Shown: positions 35,602-44,833, numbered from the stretch's first letter. The stretch is 64,000 nt of DNA from Pseudomonadota bacterium (GCA_039815145.1 JBCBZW010000009.1:24227-88226), one strand, 5' to 3'. Notes: generated from the sequence alone by a model not told the origin. Program-made: numbers and translations.

Positions 35602-35635
35602 GAGGCGGTTCGGCTCGGGTGAGTCGGGCCGCCTC
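35602..35635. terminator. 15-bp bidirectional hairpin between the BNR gene and the histidine kinase gene
   Basis: Arms 35602-35616 and 35621-35635 pair over all 15 positions (three G-T pairs) with a GGGT loop. The outer GAGGCGG/CCGCCTC is exact. It starts 13 nt after the plus-strand stop and touches the kinase stop at 35634-35636. This is the longest hairpin seen in the window. Confidence 0.65.
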
Positions 35636-37331
35636 AGGCGGCTTCGCGCGAAGCGCTCTGGGGCAAGCGGATCGTGAGGCGGGTCCACGCGCCGTGTTCG
35701 CTCTCCAGGTCGAGCGTGCCCTCGTGCTCCTCGGTCACGATGCGGTGGGCGATCGAGAGGCCCTGGCCCGTGCCCTCACCCAACTCTCGGGTGGTGAAGA
35801 AGGGATTGATCACCCGGTCCAGATTCTCCGGCGCGATGCCGCAGCCCGTGTCCTCGATCACCAGCTCAGCCTGCTGATCGCGCTGGCGGGTGATGATCCG
35901 AATCGTCCCCTCACCGCCTTTTTCTGCCACGGCTTGCGCGGAGTTGCGCAGCACGTTGAGCAGGGCCTGGTGTATCGCTGAGGGATCGCAGGGGGTGTGC
36001 TGCAGCCCGTCGTCGAGTTGCACGGCGAGTTCGGCGGTGGCCGGGCATTCACCACGCGCGAGCATCGCCACGTTCTCGATCAGCTCGTTGAGGTCCGTGG
36101 GCGCTCGCTCGCTTGGATCCACCGGGTCGGTCAGGCGGCTCATGGCGCCGACGATCTTCTTGATGTGGCGCATGCCCTCGAGCGACTGCTCGATGGCGGG
36201 AGCGTACTCGTCCAGGTAGTACTGCAGGTCGTCGTCGCAGCCGTCGGGCAGTGCCGCGAGCAGCCCCTTGACGAGGGCGTCGCAGGTCTCCTGCAGGAAC
36301 TCCAAGTTGTCGATCACGTACTGCGAGGGCGTATTCACCTCGTGGGCCACGGCGAAGGCGAGCTGCCCCACCGCTTCCAGGCGCTCGGCCACCCGCAGGC
36401 GGTTGGCGACGCGGTCGCGCTCGGTTTCCGCCTGGCGGATCTCCGTGAGATCGAACAGCGTCACCATCAGGGCTTCGCCGGAGGAGCTGCGCGCCGGTCG
36501 TGGGTTGAGGTACATGCGCGCCGGGAACTCGTGCTGCGCACTCACCAGGCACTGGGTGTCCGTGGTGGAGCGCACGCCGCTCTCCAGGGCGATGACGATC
36601 TGCTGCAAGGCGAGATCGCGTTGCTCGTCCGCGATCAACGACACCAGGGGCTTGCCGACGATGGCGGTGCGCTCCACATCGAAGCGGTTCAACAGGAAGC
36701 TGTTCACATCGGTGATGGTGCCGTTGCTGTCCGCGCTGAGCAGGGCCACGGGGGTCTCGTCGTAGAGGCGTCGGAAGCGCTCGCGACTGGCACGAACGGC
36801 GCGCTTGACGCTGTAGAACTCGGTCATGTCGATGGCGGCGCCTTCGACCCGCTGATCTGCTGGCGAGGCGGCGTCGCTCAGGCGCACGTAGAGGAGTACG
36901 TCCTTCGCTTCGCCGTCGCGCGTGAAGATCGTCTCCTTGGTGCGCATACCGCCCGCTCGGTTGCGAATCGTGAGACGGCGCGCGCTGACGGCGATGGGTT
37001 CGGCGAGGTTGAGTCCCGCCAGGTCACCTTCGGCCGTTCCCTCGAGCCTGAGGAGGTCGCGAAGTGCAGCGTTGGTCTCGGTGATCTCGCCGTCGACGGT
37101 CGCGCGAAACATCGGCATGGGGCTGAAGCGGAAGGTGTCGTCGTCGGCGGCCGGGGCGGATGGGCGACGCAGCAGGGCGATGGCGCCGAGTGTGCCGAGC
37201 ACGGCGACGACGGCGATGGCGGCGGCAAAGGTGTCGCCGTCCAGCCAGCGGTAGCAAGCGCCCATCGCCAGCCCCTGGATCGCCAGGAGCAGGGCTGCCT
37301 TGGGGGCGGTCGGAGCGGCGCGGGTGGTCAT
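35634..37331 (-). CDS. PAS-domain histidine kinase without adjacent response regulator
   Basis: The 565-aa protein has one or two N-terminal membrane segments (about 12-60), a PAS domain (about 70-175), a second PAS (about 190-300; RFRRLYDETPVALLSADSNGTI), then a kinase core. The H-box is AVAHEVNTPSQYVIDN (phospho-His near 330). The N-box is ALLNVLRNSAQAV, and the G-boxes are EDTGCGIAPE and GTGQGLSIAHRIV. The H-box flanked by NTP and an extended helix resembles kinases with a GIAHEINTP motif. It autophosphorylates and passes phosphate to a response regulator, but none is encoded nearby, so its partner must be elsewhere. It ends at the shared hairpin, and its start region is divergent from the unknown gene at 37566. 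Confidence 0.9.
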   Translation of the reverse strand: MTTRAAPTAPKAALLLAIQGLAMGACYRWLDGDTFAAAIAVVAVLGTLGAIALLRRPSAPAADDDTFRFSPMPMFRATVDGEITETNAALRDLLRLEGTAEGDLAGLNLAEPIAVSARRLTIRNRAGGMRTKETIFTRDGEAKDVLLYVRLSDAASPADQRVEGAAIDMTEFYSVKRAVRASRERFRRLYDETPVALLSADSNGTITDVNSFLLNRFDVERTAIVGKPLVSLIADEQRDLALQQIVIALESGVRSTTDTQCLVSAQHEFPARMYLNPRPARSSSGEALMVTLFDLTEIRQAETERDRVANRLRVAERLEAVGQLAFAVAHEVNTPSQYVIDNLEFLQETCDALVKGLLAALPDGCDDDLQYYLDEYAPAIEQSLEGMRHIKKIVGAMSRLTDPVDPSERAPTDLNELIENVAMLARGECPATAELAVQLDDGLQHTPCDPSAIHQALLNVLRNSAQAVAEKGGEGTIRIITRQRDQQAELVIEDTGCGIAPENLDRVINPFFTTRELGEGTGQGLSIAHRIVTEEHEGTLDLESEHGAWTRLTIRLPQSASREAA

Positions 37332-37565
37332 GCGAGTGGGGGGCTCCAGCTACGCGTCATCTTGGCTGTCGAGGCCGCCTTGGGGCGTTCCCGGCGCCCA
37401 CCAGCGGTCTTCGAAGCCTCGCATCGCACCGCGGAGTTTTCCGTGTGTCGAGTCACAGGCCACGGACCCGATCGCCATACCAGCTCACCGGTTCGTGAGA
37501 CACGCCGCGCGCTGACATCGATTGGGGTACCCTTGCCGCCACGAACCTCGACGCCATGGAAGACG

Positions 37566-39110
37566 ATGATCAGCGCGCAATCCCTCGTGGCCCGCGACGA
37601 ACAGGGTGTTCAATTCGCCGCCAACGCCGACGGCAAACGCAGTACCACCGCGATCAGCCAGCACGTGTTGGCGAGCGCGCTGCAGGCCGTGGACAGCCAG
37701 GGCGCGGTCGCCATCCGTCGCGAGGGCGATTGGCGCAAGCGCTACGGTCGCCATTTCCTGGCGATGGTCCGGGCCGGTGTGGAGCGCTCCGACGACGCCA
37801 TGATCGCCATGGCCACCCGTGGCCTCGACGCCGTCCACGGCGCCTTCGAGTTCCTGCGCGACGACGATCAGCTCGCGCCCCGCATCGCCCTGGAGCGCTA
37901 TGGGCAAGACACCCTGCGCACCGGTGAGCTCATGGGCGAGGGCGCGCGGCAACGCGAGTTCACCGTGCCCTACGGTGATCAGGTGCTCGCCGGAGACGCC
38001 CTGCGCCAGCAGATCGATCGCTGGCAGTCACAGGGAATTCTGGAGCCCACGGCCGCGCATGCCCTGCACGAGGTGTGCGCGCACCAGCACGAGTGGCTGG
38101 ACCTGCGCGATCAGCAGATCGCCCTGCTCGGGGCCGGCGCTGAACTGGGGCCCTTCGAATGCCTGAGTGCCTGGGGCGCCGACCTGATCGCCGTGGACAT
38201 CGACCGCCCCGCCATCTGGCAGCGGCTGTTCACCCTCGCGCGCAGCGGCGCGGGTCGCCTGCGCTATCCCCTGCGTGAGGCGGTGGCGGCGGACGCGAGC
38301 GATGCGGCGCGCTCGCAGGCGGCGGGTGCCGACCTGTTGCTGATGACGCCCGAGGTCACCACCTGGCTGGCAGCGATCGAGGGGCCGATGTGCGTCGGCG
38401 CCTACGGCTACATGCATGGGCGCGATCATGTGCGCCTCGAAGTGGCGATGGACGCCGTCATGGAGCACCTCACCGCCAAGCGTTTGGACGTGTCCCTGGC
38501 CTTCCTTCTCACGCCATCGGACGTGTTTGCCGTGCCCGAAGACGCTGCGGCCGCGGCCCGCCAGCGCTACGCCAGCCACGGCCTGCGCAACCTGTGGCGC
38601 AAGCCCCTTAACGCGTTGACCGGTGGGCGGCTGTACGTGCCTAACGTCGCCGATGACGTACGTGCCCCGAGCGGGAGCGCCTACGGGCTCTACGACGGCA
38701 TCGTGCCGGCGCAGGGGCCGAACTACGCCCTCGCCAAGCACATTCAGAAGTGGCGCGCCCTGCACGCGCGCGCTCAGGGCGTGCGCGTATCGGCCAACGT
38801 GGCGCCGTCCACGGCCACCGCCTCGGTGCTCGCCCGGCGTGCCTTCGGTGCCGCCTTCGCGGGTGCCGCCCACTACGGCGTGGAGATCTTCGCGCCCGCC
38901 ACCAGCAACGCGCTCATGGCGGCCCTCCTGGTGCACGATCTGCGGGCCGCGGAGACGGCCGCCGATCCCACGCTGGCGCTGAGCCATCCGTCGGTGCTGT
39001 TCACGGACAAGGCCGTGCACGGTGGCTTGTGGCGGATCGGTGTGCAGCTGCGCTCCGTGCTCGAGATCGCCGCCCTGCGCGGCATGCTCAAGGCATCGCC
39101 CCAGCGCTGA
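37566..39110 (+). CDS. Unknown 514-aa protein with a Rossmann-like glycine motif
   Basis: I do not recognise this family. The ATG at 37566 has GGAAG four bases upstream. The open frame continues upstream to 35997, but that part is an antisense shadow of the kinase gene. No signal peptide or membrane segment is clear. Near residues 190-206 ALLGAGAELGPFECLSAWGADLIAVDID resembles the first beta-alpha-beta unit of a nucleotide-binding fold, with Asp after the second strand as in NAD or SAM binders. Other striking segments are AYGYMHGRDHVRLEVAMDAV and GLYDGIVPAQGPNYALAKHIQKW. It is a well-formed soluble protein with normal codon use, so a real gene; an oxidoreductase or methyltransferase-like enzyme is possible. 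Confidence 0.8.
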   Translation: MISAQSLVARDEQGVQFAANADGKRSTTAISQHVLASALQAVDSQGAVAIRREGDWRKRYGRHFLAMVRAGVERSDDAMIAMATRGLDAVHGAFEFLRDDDQLAPRIALERYGQDTLRTGELMGEGARQREFTVPYGDQVLAGDALRQQIDRWQSQGILEPTAAHALHEVCAHQHEWLDLRDQQIALLGAGAELGPFECLSAWGADLIAVDIDRPAIWQRLFTLARSGAGRLRYPLREAVAADASDAARSQAAGADLLLMTPEVTTWLAAIEGPMCVGAYGYMHGRDHVRLEVAMDAVMEHLTAKRLDVSLAFLLTPSDVFAVPEDAAAAARQRYASHGLRNLWRKPLNALTGGRLYVPNVADDVRAPSGSAYGLYDGIVPAQGPNYALAKHIQKWRALHARAQGVRVSANVAPSTATASVLARRAFGAAFAGAAHYGVEIFAPATSNALMAALLVHDLRAAETAADPTLALSHPSVLFTDKAVHGGLWRIGVQLRSVLEIAALRGMLKASPQR

Positions 39111-39113
39111 GGC

Positions 39114-40892
39114 TCAGCGCGCTGGCGACGATAGCTGCGTGGTCAGCGCGCCGAGACACCCCTCGTAGGCGCCGATATCGATCCGATCGATCGTCGGGCG
39201 CGGGCGGTAAGCGACGGGGTGCACGTACTCGAGCGTGGGTAGAACCTCGTGCGCCTCACCGCTGTCGATGGCCGGCGAGGTTCGGGTCAGCGCGAAGTCG
39301 AAGTTGGCTGGATCGCGCAGGCCATGGTCGACCGCCAGCAGGTTGGCCTCGCGTGCCACGTAGGTCACGTACTCCGTATCGACCAGGCCGACCGGCGCGC
39401 CCACGGCCACGTTGTTGACTGCCCAGGTTCGCGTGCGCGTGTGCAGGTGGGCGAGCACGCCGTTGTAGGTGCGGTTGTAGAGGGAGTTGTTCACCAGCTG
39501 CAAGCTGTGCGTCTCGCCACGCAGGCCCTCGCCTGCGTAGGAGATGGCGAACTGGTTGTGGGCCTTGGTGTTCTGCTCGAGCACGTTCCCCATCACCGTC
39601 ACCTCGCCGCCGTTCGGGGTGTCGATGAGGTAGCTGGAATCACCTTGCTCGTCCGTTAGGCGGTTGTACCAGATCTGGGTGCGGGCAGCGCGGGATTTCA
39701 CCAGGTGGCCCACGTGGCTGTCGTGGGAGTAGCTGTAGCGCATGATCAGCTCGGCGATCTTGCCCACGTACACATTGTGCGTAAGGCCGTCGCCGTAGCC
39801 GTTGCGGGCGAACTCCGAGTGTTCGATCAGGATACGACTGTCGGGATGGCGGTTGCCCGTGAGCAGGCCGTTCTCGCTGTCGTGGAGAAAGACGTGGCGC
39901 AAGGTCAGGTGCTTGCCGATGTGTCGGATGGAGGCACCGTTGTGGTAGCTCGGGGAGCGGGCGCCGGAGATCTCCACGTTCTCGATGACGATGTCATCGC
40001 CCTTGAACAGCCAGACGTCCCGGCCGTCCACGCGGCGTCCGGCGCCGCGCACGTGCGGTCGTCCGCCCGTGCCGCGGATCAGCAGTCCGTTCTGGGTCCA
40101 GATCGCCACATCGCCGGGGTAGTCGCCCGCTGCGATCTCGACGACATCACCGTCGCGGGCCGCGGTCGCCGCCGCCGCGATGGTGGTGTAGGCCTCGCGA
40201 GGGCCAACGTGCAGGACGCGACGCTCGCCGGAGATCGTCGTCGCTTGCCAGACGGAGGGGGCGGTGGCGGGGCGGTCGGCGCAGCGCAGGTGGACCCAGG
40301 CTCGCTCTACCGCCTCGTTGGTCGTGCGCAGCTGCGCCAGGGTCTGGTCGACCTCCCCGTTGGCGAGGTCCGTCCGCGTGGTCGGGTCGAGCGCCTCGAT
40401 GTCGCGGATGAGGGCGAAGTAGTGCTCGAACACGCGATCTGTGGATGCGTAGGGCGATTCGGCGAGGGCTCGGCCTTCGAAGTAGCGCAACATGACGTTG
40501 GTGCTCGGGGCCAGTGCGGGGCCCTTCGCCATGGCCGACAAGGACAGGAGATCCCCGTCGGCGTAGTAGACCTCCGCGCGCAGGAGCGCCACCGTGTCCG
40601 CCGTGGCGCCCGCCTGACTCGCGTCCTCTGCCGAGATGAGGGCGAGGTCTGAACGGCCCCGGGCCAAGGCGACGCGGGCCAGGGCCAGGTGCAGGGTGGG
40701 CTCCTGCTGGGGCGCGTCGGCGATCGCTCGGCGCAGGACGAACTGCGCCCCTTCGTGGTCCCCTGCATCGCTCAAGGCTTGAGCCCTGGTCAGGGCTTGC
40801 TGCCATCCCGTATCGGTCTCGTCCTCGGCGGGGGAGCAGGCGATCGTGCCCAGCAGCACGACCAGGCAGAGCACCGCGAAACGAAACGACAC
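39114..40892 (-). CDS. Lipoprotein with N-terminal helical repeats and right-handed beta-helix
   Basis: The GTG at 40892 follows the TAG of arcA by 1 nt (CACTAGCGTG), so translation is probably coupled. The 592-aa protein has a lipobox LLGTIAC (Cys near 19) and TPR-like helices (about 30-195; DAGDHEGAQFVLRRAIADAP). A pectate-lyase/NosD type beta-helix follows (about 215-570), with repeated turns such as VIENVEISGARSPSYHNGASIRHIG, LTLRHVFLHDSENGLL and ILIEHSEFARNGYGDGLTHNVYVG. Related proteins are alginate epimerases, polysaccharide lyases or structural surface proteins. No catalytic set was identified. Coupling to an arginine deiminase is unusual. Confidence 0.82.
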   Translation of the reverse strand: MSFRFAVLCLVVLLGTIACSPAEDETDTGWQQALTRAQALSDAGDHEGAQFVLRRAIADAPQQEPTLHLALARVALARGRSDLALISAEDASQAGATADTVALLRAEVYYADGDLLSLSAMAKGPALAPSTNVMLRYFEGRALAESPYASTDRVFEHYFALIRDIEALDPTTRTDLANGEVDQTLAQLRTTNEAVERAWVHLRCADRPATAPSVWQATTISGERRVLHVGPREAYTTIAAAATAARDGDVVEIAAGDYPGDVAIWTQNGLLIRGTGGRPHVRGAGRRVDGRDVWLFKGDDIVIENVEISGARSPSYHNGASIRHIGKHLTLRHVFLHDSENGLLTGNRHPDSRILIEHSEFARNGYGDGLTHNVYVGKIAELIMRYSYSHDSHVGHLVKSRAARTQIWYNRLTDEQGDSSYLIDTPNGGEVTVMGNVLEQNTKAHNQFAISYAGEGLRGETHSLQLVNNSLYNRTYNGVLAHLHTRTRTWAVNNVAVGAPVGLVDTEYVTYVAREANLLAVDHGLRDPANFDFALTRTSPAIDSGEAHEVLPTLEYVHPVAYRPRPTIDRIDIGAYEGCLGALTTQLSSPAR

Positions 40893-40893
40893 G

Positions 40894-42162
40894 CTAGTGG
40901 GAATCTCGGCGCAAGGCGTGGCTCAGGCAGTGGGGGCCGCCGCGCGCGCGGCTAAGCTCGTTGCTCGGTAGCAATATGCAGGTGGGCGTGGGGTTGGCGA
41001 GGTCCAGGGTCTGGCGACCGGCGATCACCTCGTCCGCTTCGATCACTTGGTAGCCATGGCGATCCAGGCACTGCGCTGTGCCCACGTTGCGCTCGTAGAG
41101 CACCACCACGCCGGGGGCCAGGGCGAGGGCGTTGGCGCCGTCCGTCCATTGTTCGCGCTGCTGGCGGATCGGGTCTTCGCCGCCGCACGGAATGGCCTTC
41201 AGGTCCATGCCGCGAGCACGCAGGGCGCTCAGCAGGTCACCGCGCGCCTTGGGCTGTGGGTTGGACTCGTGGAGATCCACCTCGTACACGCTGGCCGTGT
41301 CGCCGTGACCCGGCAAGATCACGGGCGGGAAGGCGAGGCAGTGTTCGTGGTCGATCTGGGTGACCACCGTGTCCAGGTGCATGTAGGCGCGCTTGTGCGG
41401 CAGGGCGGCCACGATCAGCCAACGTGGCCTGTTCTCCATGCGCGAGAGGCCTTTGATGACGTGACGCACGCCGGAGCGGTTGGTGCGCTCGGAGTAGCCG
41501 ACCACGGCGATGTCCGGGCTCAGGATCATGAGATCGCCGCCTTCGATTCGCGGCTGGTGCATGCCGATGTAGAGCGGGCTGTCCGGCGTGCGCTCGAGAG
41601 GGTCGAGCAGCACCGGCGCCTTGGCGAAGTTCGGATGGAACTTGAAGACGCAGCGTGCGAGCAGCACCTCGCGCGAGCGTGAGCGGGTGGCCATCGATGA
41701 GAAGAGCACGCTGTCGCCGATGACGAACTGGGGATCGCGTTGGAAGCACCAGTTGGGCACGGGCATGATCTCGAACAGATCCTCGCTCGCCAAATCATCG
41801 CTCGCATCGCTGCAGCGAATCCCCGTGATCAGCATCTGCGCCAGGTCGCTCGGCGCGGCGTTGCTCAGGCGCTCGGCGATCGGCGCCGACACGTCGTCGA
41901 GGATCGCGCCCACGAGCCAATCACGGGCGCCGTCCTCCGCCAGGGCCTGGACCAGCAGATCCTGCATGTCGAGCACGTCGACGGAGAGCGCCGTGAGGAG
42001 CTGGCGGAAGCGGGCGTGCTCGTCGCGGGCACGCTCGCCGAACAGGATGTCGTCGAACAGCAGCTCGTCCATCATGTCCGGGACCATCAGGTCCACTTCG
42101 GCACCCGGCGCGTGCACCAGCACCTGGCGCAGGCGGCCCACCTCCGATCTCACGTCTAACAT
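40894..42162 (-). CDS. arcA: Arginine deiminase
   Basis: The 422-aa protein has the guanidino-modifying enzyme fold with the ADI motifs: an N-terminal SEVGRLRQVLVHAPG, FQRDP (Asp ligand, about 140), EGGD (about 207), HLDT (about 257) and the catalytic Cys in RGGPHCLSH near the C-terminus (about 411). It converts arginine to citrulline and ammonia. No ornithine carbamoyltransferase, carbamate kinase or arginine/ornithine antiporter gene is in this window, so the classical ATP-yielding ADI pathway is not shown here. Length is slightly above the usual 405-418. The next gene is a surface lipoprotein translated almost without a gap. No FNR box was found upstream, unlike many arc operons. Confidence 0.92.
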   Translation of the reverse strand: MLDVRSEVGRLRQVLVHAPGAEVDLMVPDMMDELLFDDILFGERARDEHARFRQLLTALSVDVLDMQDLLVQALAEDGARDWLVGAILDDVSAPIAERLSNAAPSDLAQMLITGIRCSDASDDLASEDLFEIMPVPNWCFQRDPQFVIGDSVLFSSMATRSRSREVLLARCVFKFHPNFAKAPVLLDPLERTPDSPLYIGMHQPRIEGGDLMILSPDIAVVGYSERTNRSGVRHVIKGLSRMENRPRWLIVAALPHKRAYMHLDTVVTQIDHEHCLAFPPVILPGHGDTASVYEVDLHESNPQPKARGDLLSALRARGMDLKAIPCGGEDPIRQQREQWTDGANALALAPGVVVLYERNVGTAQCLDRHGYQVIEADEVIAGRQTLDLANPTPTCILLPSNELSRARGGPHCLSHALRRDSH

Positions 42163-42228
42163 GGTCTTCTCTCCCTCGCGCAGGCGCCTATTGGGCGGCC
42201 CAGCGCGCGGCTTTGCAAGGAATCGGTA

Positions 42229-42248
42229 CGCCGGCCGAGGTGCCGGCG
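42229..42248 (-). terminator. Hairpin after the DUF885 gene
   Basis: CGCCGGC (42229-42235) pairs perfectly with GCCGGCG (42242-42248), 6-nt loop, 5 nt past the minus-strand stop at 42254. There is no T-tract. It separates this gene from arcA. Confidence 0.5.
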
Positions 42249-42253
42249 CGCCC

Positions 42254-44104
42254 TCAGACGGCCGGCGTAGGCTCCGCGGTGGCGGCGGGGGGATTGGCGA
42301 TGTACTCGTTCACCAGCTCGCGCAGCAGATGTAGGGGTACGGCACCGTTTTTCAACACGACCTGGTGGAAGTCGCGCAGATCGAAGCGTTCGCCGAGGGC
42401 TGCCCGTGCCTCGTCGCGCAGGCGCAGGATCTCCATCATGCCGACCATGTACGAGGTGGCTTGCCCCGGCCACACGATGTAGCGCTCGATCTCCGACACC
42501 ACGTCGCTCTCGGCGATCCCGGTGTTGCGCTTCATGTAGTCGATCGCCTCCTCGCGGGTCCAGCGCTTGGCGTGGATGCCCGTGTCGACCACCAGGCGCA
42601 CGGCGCGGAACAGCTCCGCCTGCAGACGGCCCAGGTTGTCGAAGGGGTCTTGCTGGAAGCCGAGCTCCCAGGCGAGGCGCTCGGCGTATAGCGCCCAACC
42701 TTCCGCATAGGCGGTGAAGCCCACCTGCTTGCGGAACTCCGGCACGCCGTCCAGCTCGGCCGCCGTGGCGATCTGGTAGTGGTGGCCCGGCACCGCCTCG
42801 TGGTAGGCGAGGGTGCGCATGCCGTACTTGGGCGTCGCCTTGATGTCGTAGAGATTGGCGTAGAAGATCCCGGGCCGCGAGCCGTCCATCGACGGGCCGT
42901 TGTAGTAGGCGCCCGGCGCGCTCTTCTCCGAGAACTCAGGCACCCGACGCACTTCCACCGGCGCTTGCGGGCGGTCGTAGAAGGCAGCGTCCAGGCCCTC
43001 GTCGATCTGGCGGATGATGGCGGCGTAGTCCTCGAGGATCTGTGCGCGGCCAGCATCGTTGTCCTCGTAATAGAAGCGGGGATCCTCCGCGAGGGCGTCG
43101 ATGGCCGCCGTGAAGCCCGCACTCGTATCGATGTCCTGCTCGGCCAGGATGCGCAGCATTTCCGCCTGAACGCGCTCCACCTGCGCGAGCCCCGTGGCGT
43201 GGATCTCGTTCGCGGTGAGCGTGGTGGTCGTGTTCTGGCGCAGGGTGTAGTTGTAGAAGGCCTCGCCGTCCGGGAGCTTCCACACGCCGGCATCGTCGGT
43301 GGACTTCGCGAGCAGCGCCGTGAAGTAGTCGATGTAGCGCTCGTAGGCCGGGTAGACGTGCTGCTCGATGTTGCTCGCGGCGTCCGCCAGGAAGGCCGCG
43401 GCGGCCACCTCGTCGATTGCCTCCGCGTCCTCGAGCTTGTTGGCGAAGGAGGCGTAGAGGATGTTCTCCTCGGCCGGCTGCGCCACGAACTCGCGCATGA
43501 TCTCGAGCGAGCGCTCGATCACGAAGGTGGGCGGGATGATGCCCTTTTCCTCGCGCACCAGCAGCCCCTCCATCGACTGGTCCAGCTTCGTTTCGATGCC
43601 CTCGAGGCGCGCGATGTAGTGCTCGGCGTCGCGCGCCTTCTGGATGCGGTGGAACGTGTCCAGAAAGTTCGGGATGTTGATCTGCAGGCCGGAGATCTGG
43701 TTCACGGGATAGTCGTGGAAGCGGTAGCGGCGCTGCTCCTCGGGGTTGCCGAGCAGCTCCATGACCACGCGCTTGGAGACCAGCTGGTCCGGTTCGAGCT
43801 CGTCGTCGGCGTAGAGCGCCATGCTGCGCATGATGTCGTCGAGGTACTCGAACTCCTCTTCCTCGGCGGCCAGGGAGCTGTCGTCCCACTTCGCGTTGTG
43901 GCCGTGCATCCCGAGCGACTCCAGGATGCCCATGGCGGTGAGCTGCTCGGGGCTGCGGAGGATGAACTTTATGAAGGCCCGGTTGTAGAAGTTATTGACG
44001 AAAAAGGGTTTCTGCGCATTCCACTCGTGCGCCGCGAAGGCGCCGAGGAGCACCAGGAGGGCGAGTAGGGGGAGGCCTAGCCACTTGAACAGTCTGCCGA
44101 TCAT
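42254..44104 (-). CDS. DUF885 family membrane-anchored hydrolase
   Basis: The ATG at 44104 has GGAG upstream and starts MIGRLFKWLGLPLLALLVLLGAF, an uncleaved anchor or signal segment; a longer frame to 44290 is not preferred. The 616-aa protein carries the DUF885 marks YHEAVPGHHYQ (about 445, an HExxxGHH zinc-type motif) and EGWALYAERLAWELG (about 480), with mainly helical folding. The family is predicted to be zinc-dependent carboxypeptidase-like. Its substrate is unknown and its active side is probably periplasmic. It is isolated between arcA (same strand) and the divergent cold-shock gene, with a terminator hairpin directly after the stop. Confidence 0.85.
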   Translation of the reverse strand: MIGRLFKWLGLPLLALLVLLGAFAAHEWNAQKPFFVNNFYNRAFIKFILRSPEQLTAMGILESLGMHGHNAKWDDSSLAAEEEEFEYLDDIMRSMALYADDELEPDQLVSKRVVMELLGNPEEQRRYRFHDYPVNQISGLQINIPNFLDTFHRIQKARDAEHYIARLEGIETKLDQSMEGLLVREEKGIIPPTFVIERSLEIMREFVAQPAEENILYASFANKLEDAEAIDEVAAAAFLADAASNIEQHVYPAYERYIDYFTALLAKSTDDAGVWKLPDGEAFYNYTLRQNTTTTLTANEIHATGLAQVERVQAEMLRILAEQDIDTSAGFTAAIDALAEDPRFYYEDNDAGRAQILEDYAAIIRQIDEGLDAAFYDRPQAPVEVRRVPEFSEKSAPGAYYNGPSMDGSRPGIFYANLYDIKATPKYGMRTLAYHEAVPGHHYQIATAAELDGVPEFRKQVGFTAYAEGWALYAERLAWELGFQQDPFDNLGRLQAELFRAVRLVVDTGIHAKRWTREEAIDYMKRNTGIAESDVVSEIERYIVWPGQATSYMVGMMEILRLRDEARAALGERFDLRDFHQVVLKNGAVPLHLLRELVNEYIANPPAATAEPTPAV

Positions 44105-44588
44105 CGAGTTCTCCGTAGTCCCTGTGTCGGGTGCCAAGAAAGCGCCGCGGACGGGCGACAGGGTAGACGTTGCGGGGCCGGAGGGAAACGTCGCATCTCG
44201 GTGCTCTGGAAATGGCTGGGTCGGTGCAGCTAGGGCATCGACGAGCGGTGCTCCGCTGGCAGGGCGGTCCACAGAATCGTTGTTCTCCACATCTACTTGA
44301 CAGACTGCGGCCTGCGTGCGCGGGCAGCCCGGGCGCTACGCCATGTCCGGACAACTCACTGGAAAACCCCGCTTCACGGAGGCGTCAACTCAGTTGTTTA
44401 CTGAGCGCGACGGCTTGACCTTTTGTGAAATTGCGGGCAACGTGCGCACGCGATCTGAGCTTTTCGCCTGCCTTTTCAGCTACCCACCCCGGTTCCTTGG
44501 GGTGCGGCGTTCAAGACATCGAGAGACCATCAGGTTGTTCTTAACTGCGCACAACGGTGTGCGCGTTCCATCGCTTATTGGAGGCCTC
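44105..44588. other. 484-bp divergent region with long cold-shock leader
   Basis: Between the DUF885 start and the cold-shock gene. Open frames here are extensions of the flanking genes without ribosome sites. The plus-strand side probably contains a long 5' leader of the cold-shock mRNA, including the 44547-44564 hairpin. A TTGACC at 44415-44420 could be a -35 element, but no good -10 partner was seen. Confidence 0.4.
44547..44564 (+). promoter_or_regulatory. Hairpin in the cold-shock mRNA leader
   Basis: GCGCACA (44547-44553) pairs perfectly with TGTGCGC (44558-44564) across an ACGG tetraloop, 24 nt before the ATG and just upstream of the GGAGG site. A structured leader is typical of temperature-controlled csp mRNAs. 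Function is inferred. Confidence 0.4.
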
Positions 44589-44792
44589 ATGGCTATCGGA
44601 ACCGTTAAATTTTTCAACACTGACAAGGGTTTTGGCTTCATCGCTCCGGAGAACGGTGAGAAGGACGTATTCGTCCACATCACCGCCGTCCAGGCCGCTG
44701 GCATGGACACGCTGACCGAAGGTCAGCGCGTGAGCTACGAAGTCGTGACCGAGCGTGGCCGTCCGGCTGCCGGCAACCTGCAGGCTGCCTAA
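44589..44792 (+). CDS. Cold-shock protein (CspA family)
   Basis: The ATG at 44589 has a strong GGAGG four bases upstream, inside a longer open frame. The 67-aa product is a single cold-shock domain with RNP1 KGFGFI, RNP2 VFVHI, and the usual start MAIGTVKFFN and ending ERGRPAAGNLQAA. It binds single-stranded RNA and DNA as an RNA chaperone. Several csp copies are normal in a genome, so a numbered symbol cannot be given. It is monocistronic: a structured leader is upstream and a hairpin terminator follows. Confidence 0.95.
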   Translation: MAIGTVKFFNTDKGFGFIAPENGEKDVFVHITAVQAAGMDTLTEGQRVSYEVVTERGRPAAGNLQAA

Positions 44793-44809
44793 GTCCGCAC
44801 GTTGCGCGT

Positions 44810-44833
44810 GGGGCGGTCGATTTTGACCGCCTC
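44810..44833 (+). terminator. Hairpin terminator of the cold-shock gene
   Basis: GGCGGTC (44812-44818) pairs with GACCGCC (44825-44831), extended by one G-T and one G-C pair, with a GATTTT loop. It lies 17 nt after the stop. No T-tract follows (TCACCCTTC). Confidence 0.6.

Noticed and set aside
35997..37565. Upstream half of the long plus-strand frame ending at 39110
   Set aside because: Antisense to the histidine kinase. The real gene starts at 37566 with a ribosome site.
42779..44068. 429-aa plus-strand open frame
   Set aside because: Antisense of the DUF885 gene, which carries HEAVPGHH and EGWALYAER motifs; shadow composition.
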